DNA of 32,342 nt, taken from the NCBI GenBank assembly GCA_903857265.1, contig CAIODZ010000043.1, positions 1 to 32,342 on the forward strand, written 5' to 3'. Below, in pieces: positions 1 to 8,280 of this stretch. Source of the DNA: an uncultured Phycisphaerales bacterium (GTDB lineage Bacteria; Planctomycetota; Phycisphaerae; Sedimentisphaerales; Anaerobacaceae). Position 1 is the first letter of the stretch. Every line of letters begins with the position of its first letter. The notes beneath the pieces were generated by a model. It was not told the DNA's origin. It made no database searches and was given only the letters and a program-made list of their open reading frames with translations. The position numbers were made by a program, and so were the translations under genes.

Positions 1-684
1 AATTTTTTCGGCTATTAACCGTACTGCCGATACCTTTTGAGACGCATCCTCAGTCCTATGTCTTCCAATTTGTTCGAGCGGCCAATAATCCAAAAGCAAC
101 AGCAGTATCGGCAAAGTAACGAGCATTGGTTTCGCGAGAAGGCCCAATGCGAACAACAATAATGTCAGCGCATAGCGAACCGGGCCACGGCGTCTTACAT
201 AGCTGACATAAGCGGCCAATGTAAGCAGAAGGAACATTGTGCTCAATACGTCCTTGCGCTCGGCAATCCACGCTACCGATTCGACATGCATCGGATGAAT
301 CGCAAAAGCGGCCGCCACAAATGCGCTCGGCCATAATGCGCCGGTCATTTTCCTGAGTATCGCAAAAAGCAGCAGGGTATTGGCAAGGTGCAAAAGGAGA
401 TTCATAAGATGCATCCAGCCGGGGTTTGTACCGAACAACTGGCAATCAAGCATAAGCGATAGCCATGTCAAAGGGTGCCAGTTGCCCGAGTGGTTGGTGG
501 TAAAAGCCCAGATGACGCCGTCCTCCGTCAGGCCGTTCAAAACGTGCTGATTTTCATATACGTAGTCACTATCATCATAATTAACAAAACCGAAATTGCG
601 TACCTGCCAGAAGACCAGCAAGGTGCCCAATATCAGGGCAAAATACGTGAAAATGACGAAAGATTTTTTCGCAGGTTCAGGCAT
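1..684 (-). CDS. GT-C/TPR membrane protein, N-terminal part (tandem paralogue, cut by window edge)
   Basis: The frame is open from an ATG at 684 down to base 1, giving 228 residues with no stop. It starts MPEPAKKSFVIFTYF and is about 89% identical over its first 200 residues to the next gene upstream (836-3415), so the two are a tandem duplication. It carries the hallmarks of the DUF1736/TMTC-like family: an early YDD motif, NWHPLTWLSLMLD, HPMHVESVAWIAERKDVLS, and a series of hydrophobic membrane segments. Such proteins are multi-spanning inner-membrane proteins related to GT-C glycosyltransferases with a TPR tail; the tail would lie outside the window. After about residue 200 (DYWPLE) the sequence diverges from the paralogue. 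Substrate unknown. Confidence 0.85.
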   Translation of the reverse strand, partial: MPEPAKKSFVIFTYFALILGTLLVFWQVRNFGFVNYDDSDYVYENQHVLNGLTEDGVIWAFTTNHSGNWHPLTWLSLMLDCQLFGTNPGWMHLMNLLLHLANTLLLFAILRKMTGALWPSAFVAAAFAIHPMHVESVAWIAERKDVLSTMFLLLTLAAYVSYVRRRGPVRYALTLLLFALGLLAKPMLVTLPILLLLLDYWPLEQIGRHRTEDASQKVSAVRLIAEKI

Positions 685-835
685 AGTTAAAATAATAACC
701 CGCCTCGGATATACCAACAACTAAAAAGTTTAGACGCAGACTGCGCTGATTAGAATAACTGCTGCTTAGATGCTTATTTTTGTGGGATGACGCAAGAGCA
801 GGCCGAGCAGCACCATTGTCATCAGTTTAGGAACG

Positions 836-3415
836 TTAATTGTCTTGCGGAGCATGGTCTCGCCCAAAACCGGATTCCTGAGCATGGTCAATGTAGGGTT
901 TGCCCTGCGTGTAAAAATCAAGACGCTCATAGATGGCGTTTTTAAGCTGGGGCTGGTTGGCATCATCGGCAAGATTAATGGCTGTTCTGGCGATCTCGAC
1001 CGCATCGGTGAATCTGCCCTCAGAAGCGTAGGCCGCAGCGAGCGTGTCAAGTGCGTTGGGATCCTTGAAGTTAGTTACGTTGCAGGTCTCCTGCGCAAGA
1101 CGAATCGCTTCAGAAGGGTTTCGGATATTCGGATCGGGGCTTGTCGCGAGTATCCAGGCCAGGTTGTTCTTTGTGTCTATATCATTCGGCTCTATCTCAA
1201 GGTAGCGTTTCATATGAACAACCGCTTTTTTGAAATATCCCCCCGACAAAAGGGCCACTTCGAGGACTTTGTGAACACTCACCAAATTAGGATCAATGTT
1301 GAGAACAGCTTCAGCAGTATCTGCGGCCTCTGAGTATCTGCCGGCAGATGAGTAAACAATCGCAAGGGTTTTTAAAAAAACCGCGTTGCGATAGTTTGTA
1401 AGCTCACATGCACGGCGGGCAAGGCGAACCGCTTCATTTGCGTCATGACCCTTTATTTCAGGGTGGTTCACTATAAGTAAGGCAAGAGTATTCAGAGAGG
1501 CAGCCGTATCAGGCCGCATTTTGATAATCCGGCGTAACTGTTCCACAGCATCATTAAGTTTTCCACTTGAAATCAGTGCATTTGCAATATCATTGAGGGG
1601 CTTGATTTCGTAAGGTTGAAGCTGTGCTACTCGTGAAAAATTCTTAATCGCTTCATCGTAATTGCCCTGGGCCTGCATAACAAGGCCAAGATTAGAGTAT
1701 GCCTCGGCATAATCCGGCTTGATTCTAATGACCTGCTTAAGAGATTCTATCGCATCCTGATAGCGGCCAAGTTTGTAATAGGTAACGCCAAGATTATGGT
1801 GTGCCTCGGCGTAATCCGGCTTGACTCTTATGGCCTGTTTATAGGCCTCTACCGCATCCTGATAGCGGCCAACACTGTAGTAAACAGCGCCAAGATTATT
1901 GTGCGCCTTGGCATAATCCGGCTTGATTCTTATGGTCTGCTTATAGGCCTCTACCTCATCCTGCCAGCGGCTAAGTTTTCCGTAGGCAACGCCAAGATTA
2001 TAGTATGCCTCGGCGTAATCCGGCCTGATTCTTATGGTCTGCTTATAGGCCTCTACCGCATCCTGCCAGCGACTAAGTTTTCCGTAGGCAACGCCAAGAT
2101 TATTGTGTGCAAGATAATTGTTCTGCGTTACCTCGATAGCATGCGAAAATAGGGTAAAGTTGTTATTCCAATAGCTTACTTGCCGATGCGCGCATATTCC
2201 GAGGGGTATCAGCACTATTACCATCGATAGGCCGAGAGTGATTTTTCGCTGAGGCCATTTCGAAAGAAGCTCCGGCAGACCCCAGGCAATCACAATAAAT
2301 AATCCAATATAGGGAATATAACTATACCGGTCTGCGTAGGCCTGGGCGCCGCTTTGCACCAGGCCTACGACTGGGATAAGTGTTACAACAAACCAGAACC
2401 AGCCCACCGGCAAACACCTTTGCTTTCGTCTAAAACGAATCACAAAAATGGATATAACAAGCAATAACAAGACACACATCACCGCCTGCCAAAACGCAAA
2501 TCTGTCAACGTCAAAAGGATAAAATATCGCGAGGTTCCGCGGCCAGAACATCTTGCCAATATATCTGACATACGACAAGAAAGCATTGGCAATTCTGTAG
2601 CCCAAAGGCAGAGCATTGATACTAATCACCGCCCCGCCGCTTCGCTGGGCAAGGAAGGTTATCACACTTGAGATGGCCGACAGCGCAAAGAAAGGAACTT
2701 TCTCGATTATCGCACGGTACAGGATCCGGCGTTTATCATGGGCGGGTGAAGATTGACGTTTTTGGCCAGACGTGGCCTTAATGGTCTGGTGTGAGTCAAA
2801 GCGACCGAGCGGCCAATAGTCCAAAAGCAGCAGCAGGACAGGCAATGTAACGAGCATTGGTTTCGTAAGAAGGCCCAATGCGAACAACAATAATGTCAGC
2901 GCATAGCGAACCAGACCTCGGCGTCTTACATAGCTGACATAAGCGGCCAATGTAAGCAGAAGGAACAATGTGCTCAATACATCTTTGCGTTCGGCAATCC
3001 ACGCGACCGATTGGACGTGCATCGGATGAATCGCAAAGGCCGCCGCGACAAATGCACTCTGCCATAGTGCGCCGGTCATTTTCCTGAGCACCGCAAAAAG
3101 CAGCAGGGTATTTGCAAGGTGCAAAAGCAGGTTTACAAGATGCATCCAGCCGGGGTTTGCACTGAACAACTGACAATCGAGCATAAGCGACAGCCATGTC
3201 AAAGGGTGCCAGTTGGCCGAGCGGTTGGTGGTAAAAGCCCAGATGACGCCGTCCCAGGTCAGGCCGTTCAAAACGTGTGGATTCTCGTATACGTAGTCAT
3301 TATCATCATAATTAACAAAAGCGAAATTGCGCACCTGCCAGAAGACCAGCAAGGTACCCAATATCAGAACAAAATACGTGAAAATAACAAAAGATTTTTT
3401 CACAGATTCAGGCAT
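836..3415 (-). CDS. Polytopic GT-C-like membrane protein with C-terminal TPR repeats
   Basis: 859 residues from the ATG at 3415; a TTG at 3451 would add 12 residues, but neither start has a clear Shine-Dalgarno. Residues 1 to about 430 are hydrophobic, with roughly ten membrane segments and family motifs (NYDDNDYVYEN, WHPLTWLSLMLD, AERKDVLS) of the DUF1736/TMTC-like GT-C superfamily. YDD sits where GT-C enzymes keep a catalytic or metal-binding acidic pair. From about residue 440 there are nine or more TPRs of the form A-NLG-Y-LGRY-DA-E-YK--I-I-PDY, five of them nearly identical. The family is thought to transfer sugar from lipid carriers or to scaffold such complexes; the actual substrate cannot be read from sequence. 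It lies 52 bp downstream of the dihydrouridine synthase gene and 151 bp upstream of its paralogue. Confidence 0.88.
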   Translation of the reverse strand: MPESVKKSFVIFTYFVLILGTLLVFWQVRNFAFVNYDDNDYVYENPHVLNGLTWDGVIWAFTTNRSANWHPLTWLSLMLDCQLFSANPGWMHLVNLLLHLANTLLLFAVLRKMTGALWQSAFVAAAFAIHPMHVQSVAWIAERKDVLSTLFLLLTLAAYVSYVRRRGLVRYALTLLLFALGLLTKPMLVTLPVLLLLLDYWPLGRFDSHQTIKATSGQKRQSSPAHDKRRILYRAIIEKVPFFALSAISSVITFLAQRSGGAVISINALPLGYRIANAFLSYVRYIGKMFWPRNLAIFYPFDVDRFAFWQAVMCVLLLLVISIFVIRFRRKQRCLPVGWFWFVVTLIPVVGLVQSGAQAYADRYSYIPYIGLFIVIAWGLPELLSKWPQRKITLGLSMVIVLIPLGICAHRQVSYWNNNFTLFSHAIEVTQNNYLAHNNLGVAYGKLSRWQDAVEAYKQTIRIRPDYAEAYYNLGVAYGKLSRWQDEVEAYKQTIRIKPDYAKAHNNLGAVYYSVGRYQDAVEAYKQAIRVKPDYAEAHHNLGVTYYKLGRYQDAIESLKQVIRIKPDYAEAYSNLGLVMQAQGNYDEAIKNFSRVAQLQPYEIKPLNDIANALISSGKLNDAVEQLRRIIKMRPDTAASLNTLALLIVNHPEIKGHDANEAVRLARRACELTNYRNAVFLKTLAIVYSSAGRYSEAADTAEAVLNIDPNLVSVHKVLEVALLSGGYFKKAVVHMKRYLEIEPNDIDTKNNLAWILATSPDPNIRNPSEAIRLAQETCNVTNFKDPNALDTLAAAYASEGRFTDAVEIARTAINLADDANQPQLKNAIYERLDFYTQGKPYIDHAQESGFGRDHAPQDN
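1686..2110 (-). repeat. Near-identical 102-bp units encoding TPRs
   Basis: The string CCAAGATTA recurs at 1686, 1788, 1890, 1992 and 2094, exactly 102 bp apart, which equals one 34-residue TPR. The units are nearly identical at the DNA level (for example the AATCCGGC and TATAGGCCTCTACC blocks), pointing to recent unit duplication or gene conversion within the gene. Confidence 0.9.
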
Positions 3416-3467
3416 AGTTAAAATAATAACCCGTGTCGGATACACCAACAACTAAAAAACATTGTTG

Positions 3468-4424
3468 TTACATACAATACCATTGTTTTACGGCGGCTAA
3501 GAATTCTTCGACCGTTTCCGCCGCAAAAAGGGCTTTTTGGACTTTTCTGCGCAGGGGATGAAGTTTGCAATATGCAATCGCGAATTTCCGAAAATGCGTG
3601 ATGGCCTTTTTGTCCCCATAAAGCTTGCAAACTAAATTGAAATGTTTTGAAATCACCCGGCCCTGCTGCTCAAGAGTCGGGGCGACGAAATCATCTCCCT
3701 CGCGAAGCTGTTCGAAAATCCATGGATTACCAATCGCGTCGCGAGCAATTACCGCGCCATCTACCCCGGTGTTTTTCATATTATTTTTAATCGTATCGAC
3801 GGAAAACAAATCCCCGCTGCCTATAATTATCGTGCGGGGAAATTGTTTTTTAACCTCTGATAAAAACTCCCAGTTTGCCAAACCGGTAAATCTTTGGCAA
3901 ACAGCGCGAGGATGCACAATTAACGCATCGACCTTGCCGGCCGTAGCCCTGGAGCTGATGTCCCAGAAATTATCATAGGACTCATTATCGAAACTCGTCC
4001 GCAATTTCATAGTTACCGGGCAATCGACTGATTCCTTTACGGCGTTATAGATTTCTATTACCTTATCCGGCTCATTCAGAAGAAAGCCCCCCCGCTTTCG
4101 GCGAATAACTTTGGGCGCAGGACAGGCAAAATTCAGGTCTATTAAATCGTAACCCGCCTGAGATACCACCCTGGCGGCCCTTGCCATTATTTCGGCATCC
4201 TCGCCTAAAAGCTGGGCTCCTATTGGATGTTCATTATCACCGGGTTTAAATGACGGACTATTAAAGACCCGCGGATGGATGACGCTTTTGGCGAGGAATA
4301 CCCCGGCAAACGTCATTGGAGCTCCACATTCACGCGCAATTGCCCGCATAGCGTAATCGCTGTATCCGCTAAGCGACGCCTGAAAAAAGGGAACATCAAG
4401 AATTATATTGCCGATTTTTAGCAT
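3468..4424 (-). CDS. tRNA-dihydrouridine synthase family protein
   Basis: 318 residues, the usual Dus length. It would reduce uridine to dihydrouridine in tRNA using FMN and NAD(P)H. The N-terminus (PFFQASLSGYSDYAMRAIAR) matches the Dus FMN-barrel start, where A-M-G-[VY]-[ST]-D is usual. The catalytic cysteine lies in LNFACPAPKV, matching the family N-x-G-CP-x-x-KV motif but with A before C. Phosphate-binding segments IIGSGDLFS and DGAVIARDAIGNPWIF follow. The C-terminal half has the helical domain (HFRKFAIAYCK). Start ATG at 4424 has AAAGGCAAAG a few bases upstream. It sits 60 bp after the DacB gene and is probably cotranscribed with it. Which Dus class (A/B/C) is not clear. Confidence 0.87.
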   Translation of the reverse strand: MLKIGNIILDVPFFQASLSGYSDYAMRAIARECGAPMTFAGVFLAKSVIHPRVFNSPSFKPGDNEHPIGAQLLGEDAEIMARAARVVSQAGYDLIDLNFACPAPKVIRRKRGGFLLNEPDKVIEIYNAVKESVDCPVTMKLRTSFDNESYDNFWDISSRATAGKVDALIVHPRAVCQRFTGLANWEFLSEVKKQFPRTIIIGSGDLFSVDTIKNNMKNTGVDGAVIARDAIGNPWIFEQLREGDDFVAPTLEQQGRVISKHFNLVCKLYGDKKAITHFRKFAIAYCKLHPLRRKVQKALFAAETVEEFLAAVKQWYCM

Positions 4425-4484
4425 TAATCTTTGCCTTTCGGCTGGTCAACCAATGTTATTTCTGTCTTGATTGACATGGCGACG

Positions 4485-5897
4485 CTATCGCGATTCGTCA
4501 ATAATGGCTTTGACGATGTTGTTGATGGCCTGTCGGCTTTCGCCGTTTGTTTTGTTGGTGATTATGGAAAATACCCGGTCGCCTGCTTCGGTTGTGCAGA
4601 CGCCTGACAGTGACTTGACGCCGCCGATGTAGCCGGTCTTTGCGAAAATTTTGCCCCTGTATTTCGGCTCGTTGAAGAATTTACCTACTGTGCCATCTTC
4701 CCCCCCTACCGCAAGCGTCTCCTTAAACTTCTGCCACTCGGGCTTTTTGTAAATGTCTAAGAGAATAGCCGTAAGAATGTTTGCGCTGAGACGATTATTC
4801 TCGCTCAGCCCGCAGCCGTCGTCGAGAACGAACTGATCGGCCGATACCCCCAGCGAAACTAAGTAATCCGACACGAATTGCTTGCCCTGTGCCCATGAAC
4901 CGCCCTTGCCGCTTGGCTGCCGATATGCGGCAATTGTCTTCAGCAGTGACTCCGCGGCGACCTCCAAACTGTCTTTGTTGCAGCGGTCAAAAACATCCCA
5001 TATAGGGGTGCGATAAACAGCGAGGAGCTTGAATTGCTCCTGCGGCAGGATTTCTCTTTCAACAAGCTGTCCCCTTATGCCAACACCGGACCGTTTAATT
5101 TCTTCGGCAAGCAGATAGCCAAAAAATGCCTGTGGCCTGTCGATTGTAACGCGGACCGGCTCACATTTTTTGTAGCAAACGCCCGAGACGGTTATGACGT
5201 TTGAACCGTCGGGCCTCGCCCCCCAGATAGTAGTATCAGTTTGTGTGGCCGATACCTTGCAATTATTGATTATCTTTACGTAGCTTGTCGGCGGGTCGAT
5301 TGTCAGCTCGACTTTTGAGCCAACCGTCTCCGCAATAATCTCGATGCAATTACCATTGTAGTTAATGCCCGCGACCTCGGCGGCATACCAGTGATTCAGC
5401 TCCTTTTTCGGCCAGCTCGGCTGAACGTATTCATCGTCGAATACGGTGTCGTCAACAATAACATCTGAAATTGTCGTTACGTTGTTTTTGCGCAGAATCT
5501 GAGCCGCGTCTTTTAACACCCAGCGCGGGTCGAGATTATTTTTCTGCATAGTGGCTTTGTCACCCAAGAGCGGGTCCCCGCTGCCGATTACCGCGATTGA
5601 ATCTCCGACCAGCCCTACACCCGTCAGGTAAGTAAAGTCCGGACCGAGGTAATGTAACGCCGCCGCCGTCGTAACAAGCTTCATATTCGACGCCGGTATC
5701 ATTGGCTGGGACGCGTTATGGCTGTAAATGACCGCCCCGCTCGCGGGATTAACGATTTTGACCGCAATGTGCACCTTGCCCTGTGCCTGCGACGCGACAA
5801 TCGTCTCGATCTTCCCCGCCAAATCGGCTTTGCTTATGCCCGCTGACGCGCAGACAGCAACTATACAAACCAATAATTTCTTCAAACTCATTTTCAT
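4485..5897 (-). CDS. dacB: D-alanyl-D-alanine carboxypeptidase/endopeptidase (PBP4, peptidase S13)
   Basis: 470 residues, typical of DacB/PBP4. It trims or cleaves peptidoglycan cross-links in the periplasm. A Sec signal peptide is visible (LKKLLVCIVAVCASAGISKA, cleavage near residue 24). The three penicillin-binding motifs are in order: SxxK as SNMK at residues 70-73 (catalytic Ser70), SxN as SEN at 365-367 in DDGCGLSENN, and KTG at 420-422 in AKTGYIGG. The long stretch between SxxK and SxN is the extra domain typical of S13 enzymes. It heads a minus-strand run with the Dus and TPR genes. Presence of this enzyme implies that the organism makes cross-linked peptidoglycan. Confidence 0.93.
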   Translation of the reverse strand: MKMSLKKLLVCIVAVCASAGISKADLAGKIETIVASQAQGKVHIAVKIVNPASGAVIYSHNASQPMIPASNMKLVTTAAALHYLGPDFTYLTGVGLVGDSIAVIGSGDPLLGDKATMQKNNLDPRWVLKDAAQILRKNNVTTISDVIVDDTVFDDEYVQPSWPKKELNHWYAAEVAGINYNGNCIEIIAETVGSKVELTIDPPTSYVKIINNCKVSATQTDTTIWGARPDGSNVITVSGVCYKKCEPVRVTIDRPQAFFGYLLAEEIKRSGVGIRGQLVEREILPQEQFKLLAVYRTPIWDVFDRCNKDSLEVAAESLLKTIAAYRQPSGKGGSWAQGKQFVSDYLVSLGVSADQFVLDDGCGLSENNRLSANILTAILLDIYKKPEWQKFKETLAVGGEDGTVGKFFNEPKYRGKIFAKTGYIGGVKSLSGVCTTEAGDRVFSIITNKTNGESRQAINNIVKAIIDESR

Positions 5898-5908
5898 ATA
5901 AGCGGTTG

Positions 5909-5937
5909 TTAATATCAGAACGCCAGCGCAATATCAA
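5909..5937 (-). promoter_or_regulatory. Candidate sigma70-type promoter for dacB
   Basis: On the minus strand TTGATA (5937-5932) is followed after exactly 17 bp by TATTAA (5914-5909). The expected start of transcription, near 5902, is only about 5 bases before the first ATG (5897) and 11 before the second (5891). No Shine-Dalgarno is visible, so the message may be almost leaderless. Confidence 0.4.
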
Positions 5938-6075
5938 GGGCGATTTTGTTGAATAACCGATTGCAGCAGAATCTTTTTTAGCGGTGAAATATAAGTGGAA
6001 TTTCAGGAATGCACAATGTAGAATTCGGCTTCTTGTAATTGGTGTGAGGTAAGAACAGGGTTAAATGTTTATGCC

Positions 6076-6081
6076 AAGGAG
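6076..6081 (+). promoter_or_regulatory. Shine-Dalgarno that fixes the porin start
   Basis: AAGGAG lies 7 bases before the ATG at 6089 but downstream of the earlier in-frame ATG at 6065, so translation should begin at 6089. Confidence 0.8.
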
Positions 6082-6088
6082 AGCCGTT

Positions 6089-7486
6089 ATGAGGAACAGC
6101 GGAATTGTCATCAGCGCCGTTATCGTGTTTTTCCTGGGGAATCTCTGTCTTGCTGACGCCGGTACGGACGCGACGAATGAAAATGCCGAATTAAAAGCGA
6201 GGATAGAAAAATTGGAAAAGGAGCTTGCGGAATTAAAGCAGATGGTCAAACAGCAGGATGAGGCGAGAATAAAAGAGGCAAATAACATCGAGCGCAGAAC
6301 GGCTAACATCGAGCAGAAAACGATGAATGTCGAGCCGGCTAAACCCCCTTCGGATAAAAAGCCGGTTCTGGCGGGCCTTGATGTGCAGATTTATGGAAGA
6401 ATTAAGGCCGATGCCGTTTACGACTCGGCCCGAATGGACATCGGCAATTATGCGAAATGGGTCAGGCCCGACAGGGGCAGAAATGACCACAGCCAGTTCG
6501 ATTTGACGGCCAACGAAACACGGCTTGGAATGTTGATATTCGGGCCGAATGACCAGGACATGAAAACCAGCGGTCGCGTGGAGATAGATTTTTACGGCGG
6601 CGGAGCGGAAAACAAGTCCGTCCCGATGATGCGGCACGCCTACCTGAATTTTGAATGGCCCGATGACAAGTTCAGCATCCTGGCGGGCCAAACCTCCGAC
6701 GTGATTTCGCCCTTGTGGCCCGATACCCTGAACTACACCGTCGGGTGGTGGGTTGGCAATATCGGTTATCGTCGTCCGCAAATCCGGCTTACAAAGATAT
6801 ACTCAATAGATAAGGATACGGATTTGAAATTCGAAGGCGCCATCGCCCGGACAATAGGTCGGCTGAATTCGAACATACTGACAGCGGACCAGTCCGACTC
6901 CGGTGAAGATGCCGGCTTCCCGAGCATACAGGAACGCGTCAGCTTAACCCTGCCCTTGTTGGGATATAAGCCCACAACCATTGGTGTCTCGAGTCACTAC
7001 GCCAGAGAGGCCTATGACGTCAACGCCGCTGGCACCAGCAAAATAGCAGCCCACAGAGAAGATTTCGACAGTTGGTCTTTGAACTTGGACCTCCAGCAGC
7101 CGGTCAACTCATGGCTCAGTTTCAAAGGTGAATTGTTTATGGGCCAGGACCTCGACGCCTATCTCGGCGGTATCGGTCAGGGTGTAAATACCGCAAGGGA
7201 TAAGGAAATCCGAAGCAAAGGCGGCTGGGCACAGGCAAGTTTCGGCCCCTGGGGCAAATGGTCTTTCAATCTTGGCGTTAGCGCCGACAGCGCCAACAAG
7301 GATGACCTTGAAGGAATGGCCGGCGACAAACGCAGATACAACCAGTCAATCTTTGGCAACGTCCTTTACAACCTCGACAAAAATGCTCAGATTGGCTTCG
7401 AGCTTTCACAATGGCATACGGAGTATGTTGACCTTGGCGACGCAGACAGTGTCCGCGCCCAAACCTCCTTCATTTACAAGTTTTAA
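6089..7486 (+). CDS. Outer-membrane porin, DcaP-like, with N-terminal coiled coil
   Basis: 465 residues from ATG 6089 (SD-supported), starting MRNSGIVISAVIVFFLGNL, a clear signal peptide ending near LADA. Residues about 30-60 form a charged heptad coiled coil (ELKARIEKLEKELAELKQMV), a periplasmic trimerisation segment seen in DcaP-type porins. A beta-barrel follows, beginning VQIYGRIKADAVYDSA and showing alternating hydrophobic strands, GQTSDVISPLWPDTLNY and a C-terminal strand ending in aromatic F (SFIYKF), the usual BAM signal. The likely role is diffusion of small, perhaps anionic, solutes across the outer membrane; specificity is unknown. It stands alone, divergent from dacB. Confidence 0.82.
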   Translation: MRNSGIVISAVIVFFLGNLCLADAGTDATNENAELKARIEKLEKELAELKQMVKQQDEARIKEANNIERRTANIEQKTMNVEPAKPPSDKKPVLAGLDVQIYGRIKADAVYDSARMDIGNYAKWVRPDRGRNDHSQFDLTANETRLGMLIFGPNDQDMKTSGRVEIDFYGGGAENKSVPMMRHAYLNFEWPDDKFSILAGQTSDVISPLWPDTLNYTVGWWVGNIGYRRPQIRLTKIYSIDKDTDLKFEGAIARTIGRLNSNILTADQSDSGEDAGFPSIQERVSLTLPLLGYKPTTIGVSSHYAREAYDVNAAGTSKIAAHREDFDSWSLNLDLQQPVNSWLSFKGELFMGQDLDAYLGGIGQGVNTARDKEIRSKGGWAQASFGPWGKWSFNLGVSADSANKDDLEGMAGDKRRYNQSIFGNVLYNLDKNAQIGFELSQWHTEYVDLGDADSVRAQTSFIYKF

Positions 7487-7496
7487 AAAATATATG

Positions 7497-7575
7497 CTGT
7501 CCGCTGTACGCTGAACGCTATACGCTGTATTTGGTCTTATCTGTACGCTGTCCGCTGAACGCTACACGCTGATTC
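7497..7575. repeat. Degenerate 7-bp tandem repeats (CTGtaCG type), two short arrays
   Basis: Array 1 (7497-7531) reads CTGTCCG, CTGTACG, CTGAACG, CTATACG, CTGTATT. Array 2 (7541-7575) reads CTGTACG, CTGTCCG, CTGAACG, CTACACG, CTGATTC. Units keep exact 7-bp phase within each array and repeat the same order of variants. Array 2 runs into the 3' end of the endonuclease gene and encodes its last residues. Confidence 0.85.
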
Positions 7576-8160
7576 TGCGAAGTTTAGTCGTGCAAATTCC
7601 CCATGATATTTCTTCGCTGCCGCATCGTATGCCTTCGCTGCTTCAATTTCGTCATCGAATCTGCCTAAGAACACTTTTTTCCCCTGGTAACGTATCCCGA
7701 CGTGCCATTTCTTCTTTCGGCTCTTGTTAAGGTAAACCCCTGTAAACCGCGACGATGCTTTTGATTTATCTCTTATCGCGTTAGCGAGATTCTGCGATTG
7801 CGTCGCCAGCCGAAGGTTTGCCCTCCTGTTATCCAGTGAATCGCCGTTCTTATGGTCAACCAAAAGACCTTTTGGCGCATTTATAATCTCCCTGTGCATC
7901 GCAGCCATTTTCGTTTTCTTCGGCCCAATCTTGAAACTCCTCAGGGCATAAACTTTAGACCCGTTTCCTTTAATGAACCATTTAAACTCCCTGTATCGGT
8001 AGTAATCCGCTTGGTCGAGAATTGTCCATTCCCCATCGCTCAGATAAATCCTCCGATACTCATACCCATATTTGTGCTTGCGCCAAACCATCACTGGCCA
8101 CGCGCAAATACGGTCTAACCAATTAGGTATCCCAATTGTTATATTAGTTTTTATTCCCAT
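7537..8160 (-). CDS. HNH endonuclease with AP2/ERF-type DNA-binding domain
   Basis: 207 residues from ATG 8160 (MGIKTNITIGIPNWLDRI). An upstream in-frame start at 8271 exists, but the extra 37 codons run through a heptameric repeat array, so 8160 is preferred; GGAAGGTGG lies a little upstream. Order of parts: an N-terminal domain (residues 20-80, including YLSDGEWTILDQADY), an HNH motif with His89, LLVDHKNGDSLDN around His103 and NLRLAT, then an AP2 domain (about 134-195: SSRFTGVYL, KKWHVGIRYQGKKVFLGRF, AAKAYDAAAKKYHG). HNH-AP2 proteins are usually homing or mobile endonucleases. The last 11 residues after LNFA are encoded by the CTGTACG-type repeat array, so the C-terminus looks acquired. 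No host intron or intein is evident. Confidence 0.82.
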   Translation of the reverse strand: MGIKTNITIGIPNWLDRICAWPVMVWRKHKYGYEYRRIYLSDGEWTILDQADYYRYREFKWFIKGNGSKVYALRSFKIGPKKTKMAAMHREIINAPKGLLVDHKNGDSLDNRRANLRLATQSQNLANAIRDKSKASSRFTGVYLNKSRKKKWHVGIRYQGKKVFLGRFDDEIEAAKAYDAAAKKYHGEFARLNFAESACSVQRTAYR

Positions 8161-8231
8161 TTCCGCATCCACCTTCCCGTCCCCGAGTGTCTGCTCATGT
8201 GGCAGGCAACAGGGGATCCATATTGTTTCGT

Positions 8232-8280
8232 AATCCCAAATTTCAAGTTTCAAACAAACAACAAAACACAAAACGAAAAC
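8232..8280. repeat. Degenerate 7-bp tandem repeat upstream of the HNH-AP2 gene
   Basis: Seven successive heptads in phase: AATCCCA, AATTTCA, AGTTTCA, AACAAAC, AACAAAA, CACAAAA, CGAAAAC. The first three are clearly related; the later ones drift into A-rich sequence. This is a different heptad family from the array at the gene's other end. Confidence 0.6.

Noticed and set aside
56..445. 129-codon minus-strand open frame
   Set aside because: It overlaps the GT-C/TPR reading frame in another frame. A matching shadow exists in the paralogue at 2796-3197, so its apparent conservation only reflects the duplication.
1686..2110. Non-coding satellite repeat
   Set aside because: The 102-bp period equals one 34-residue TPR and the reading frame is open throughout.
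1796..2152. Plus-strand open frame with internal repeats
   Set aside because: Antisense shadow of the 102-bp TPR units.
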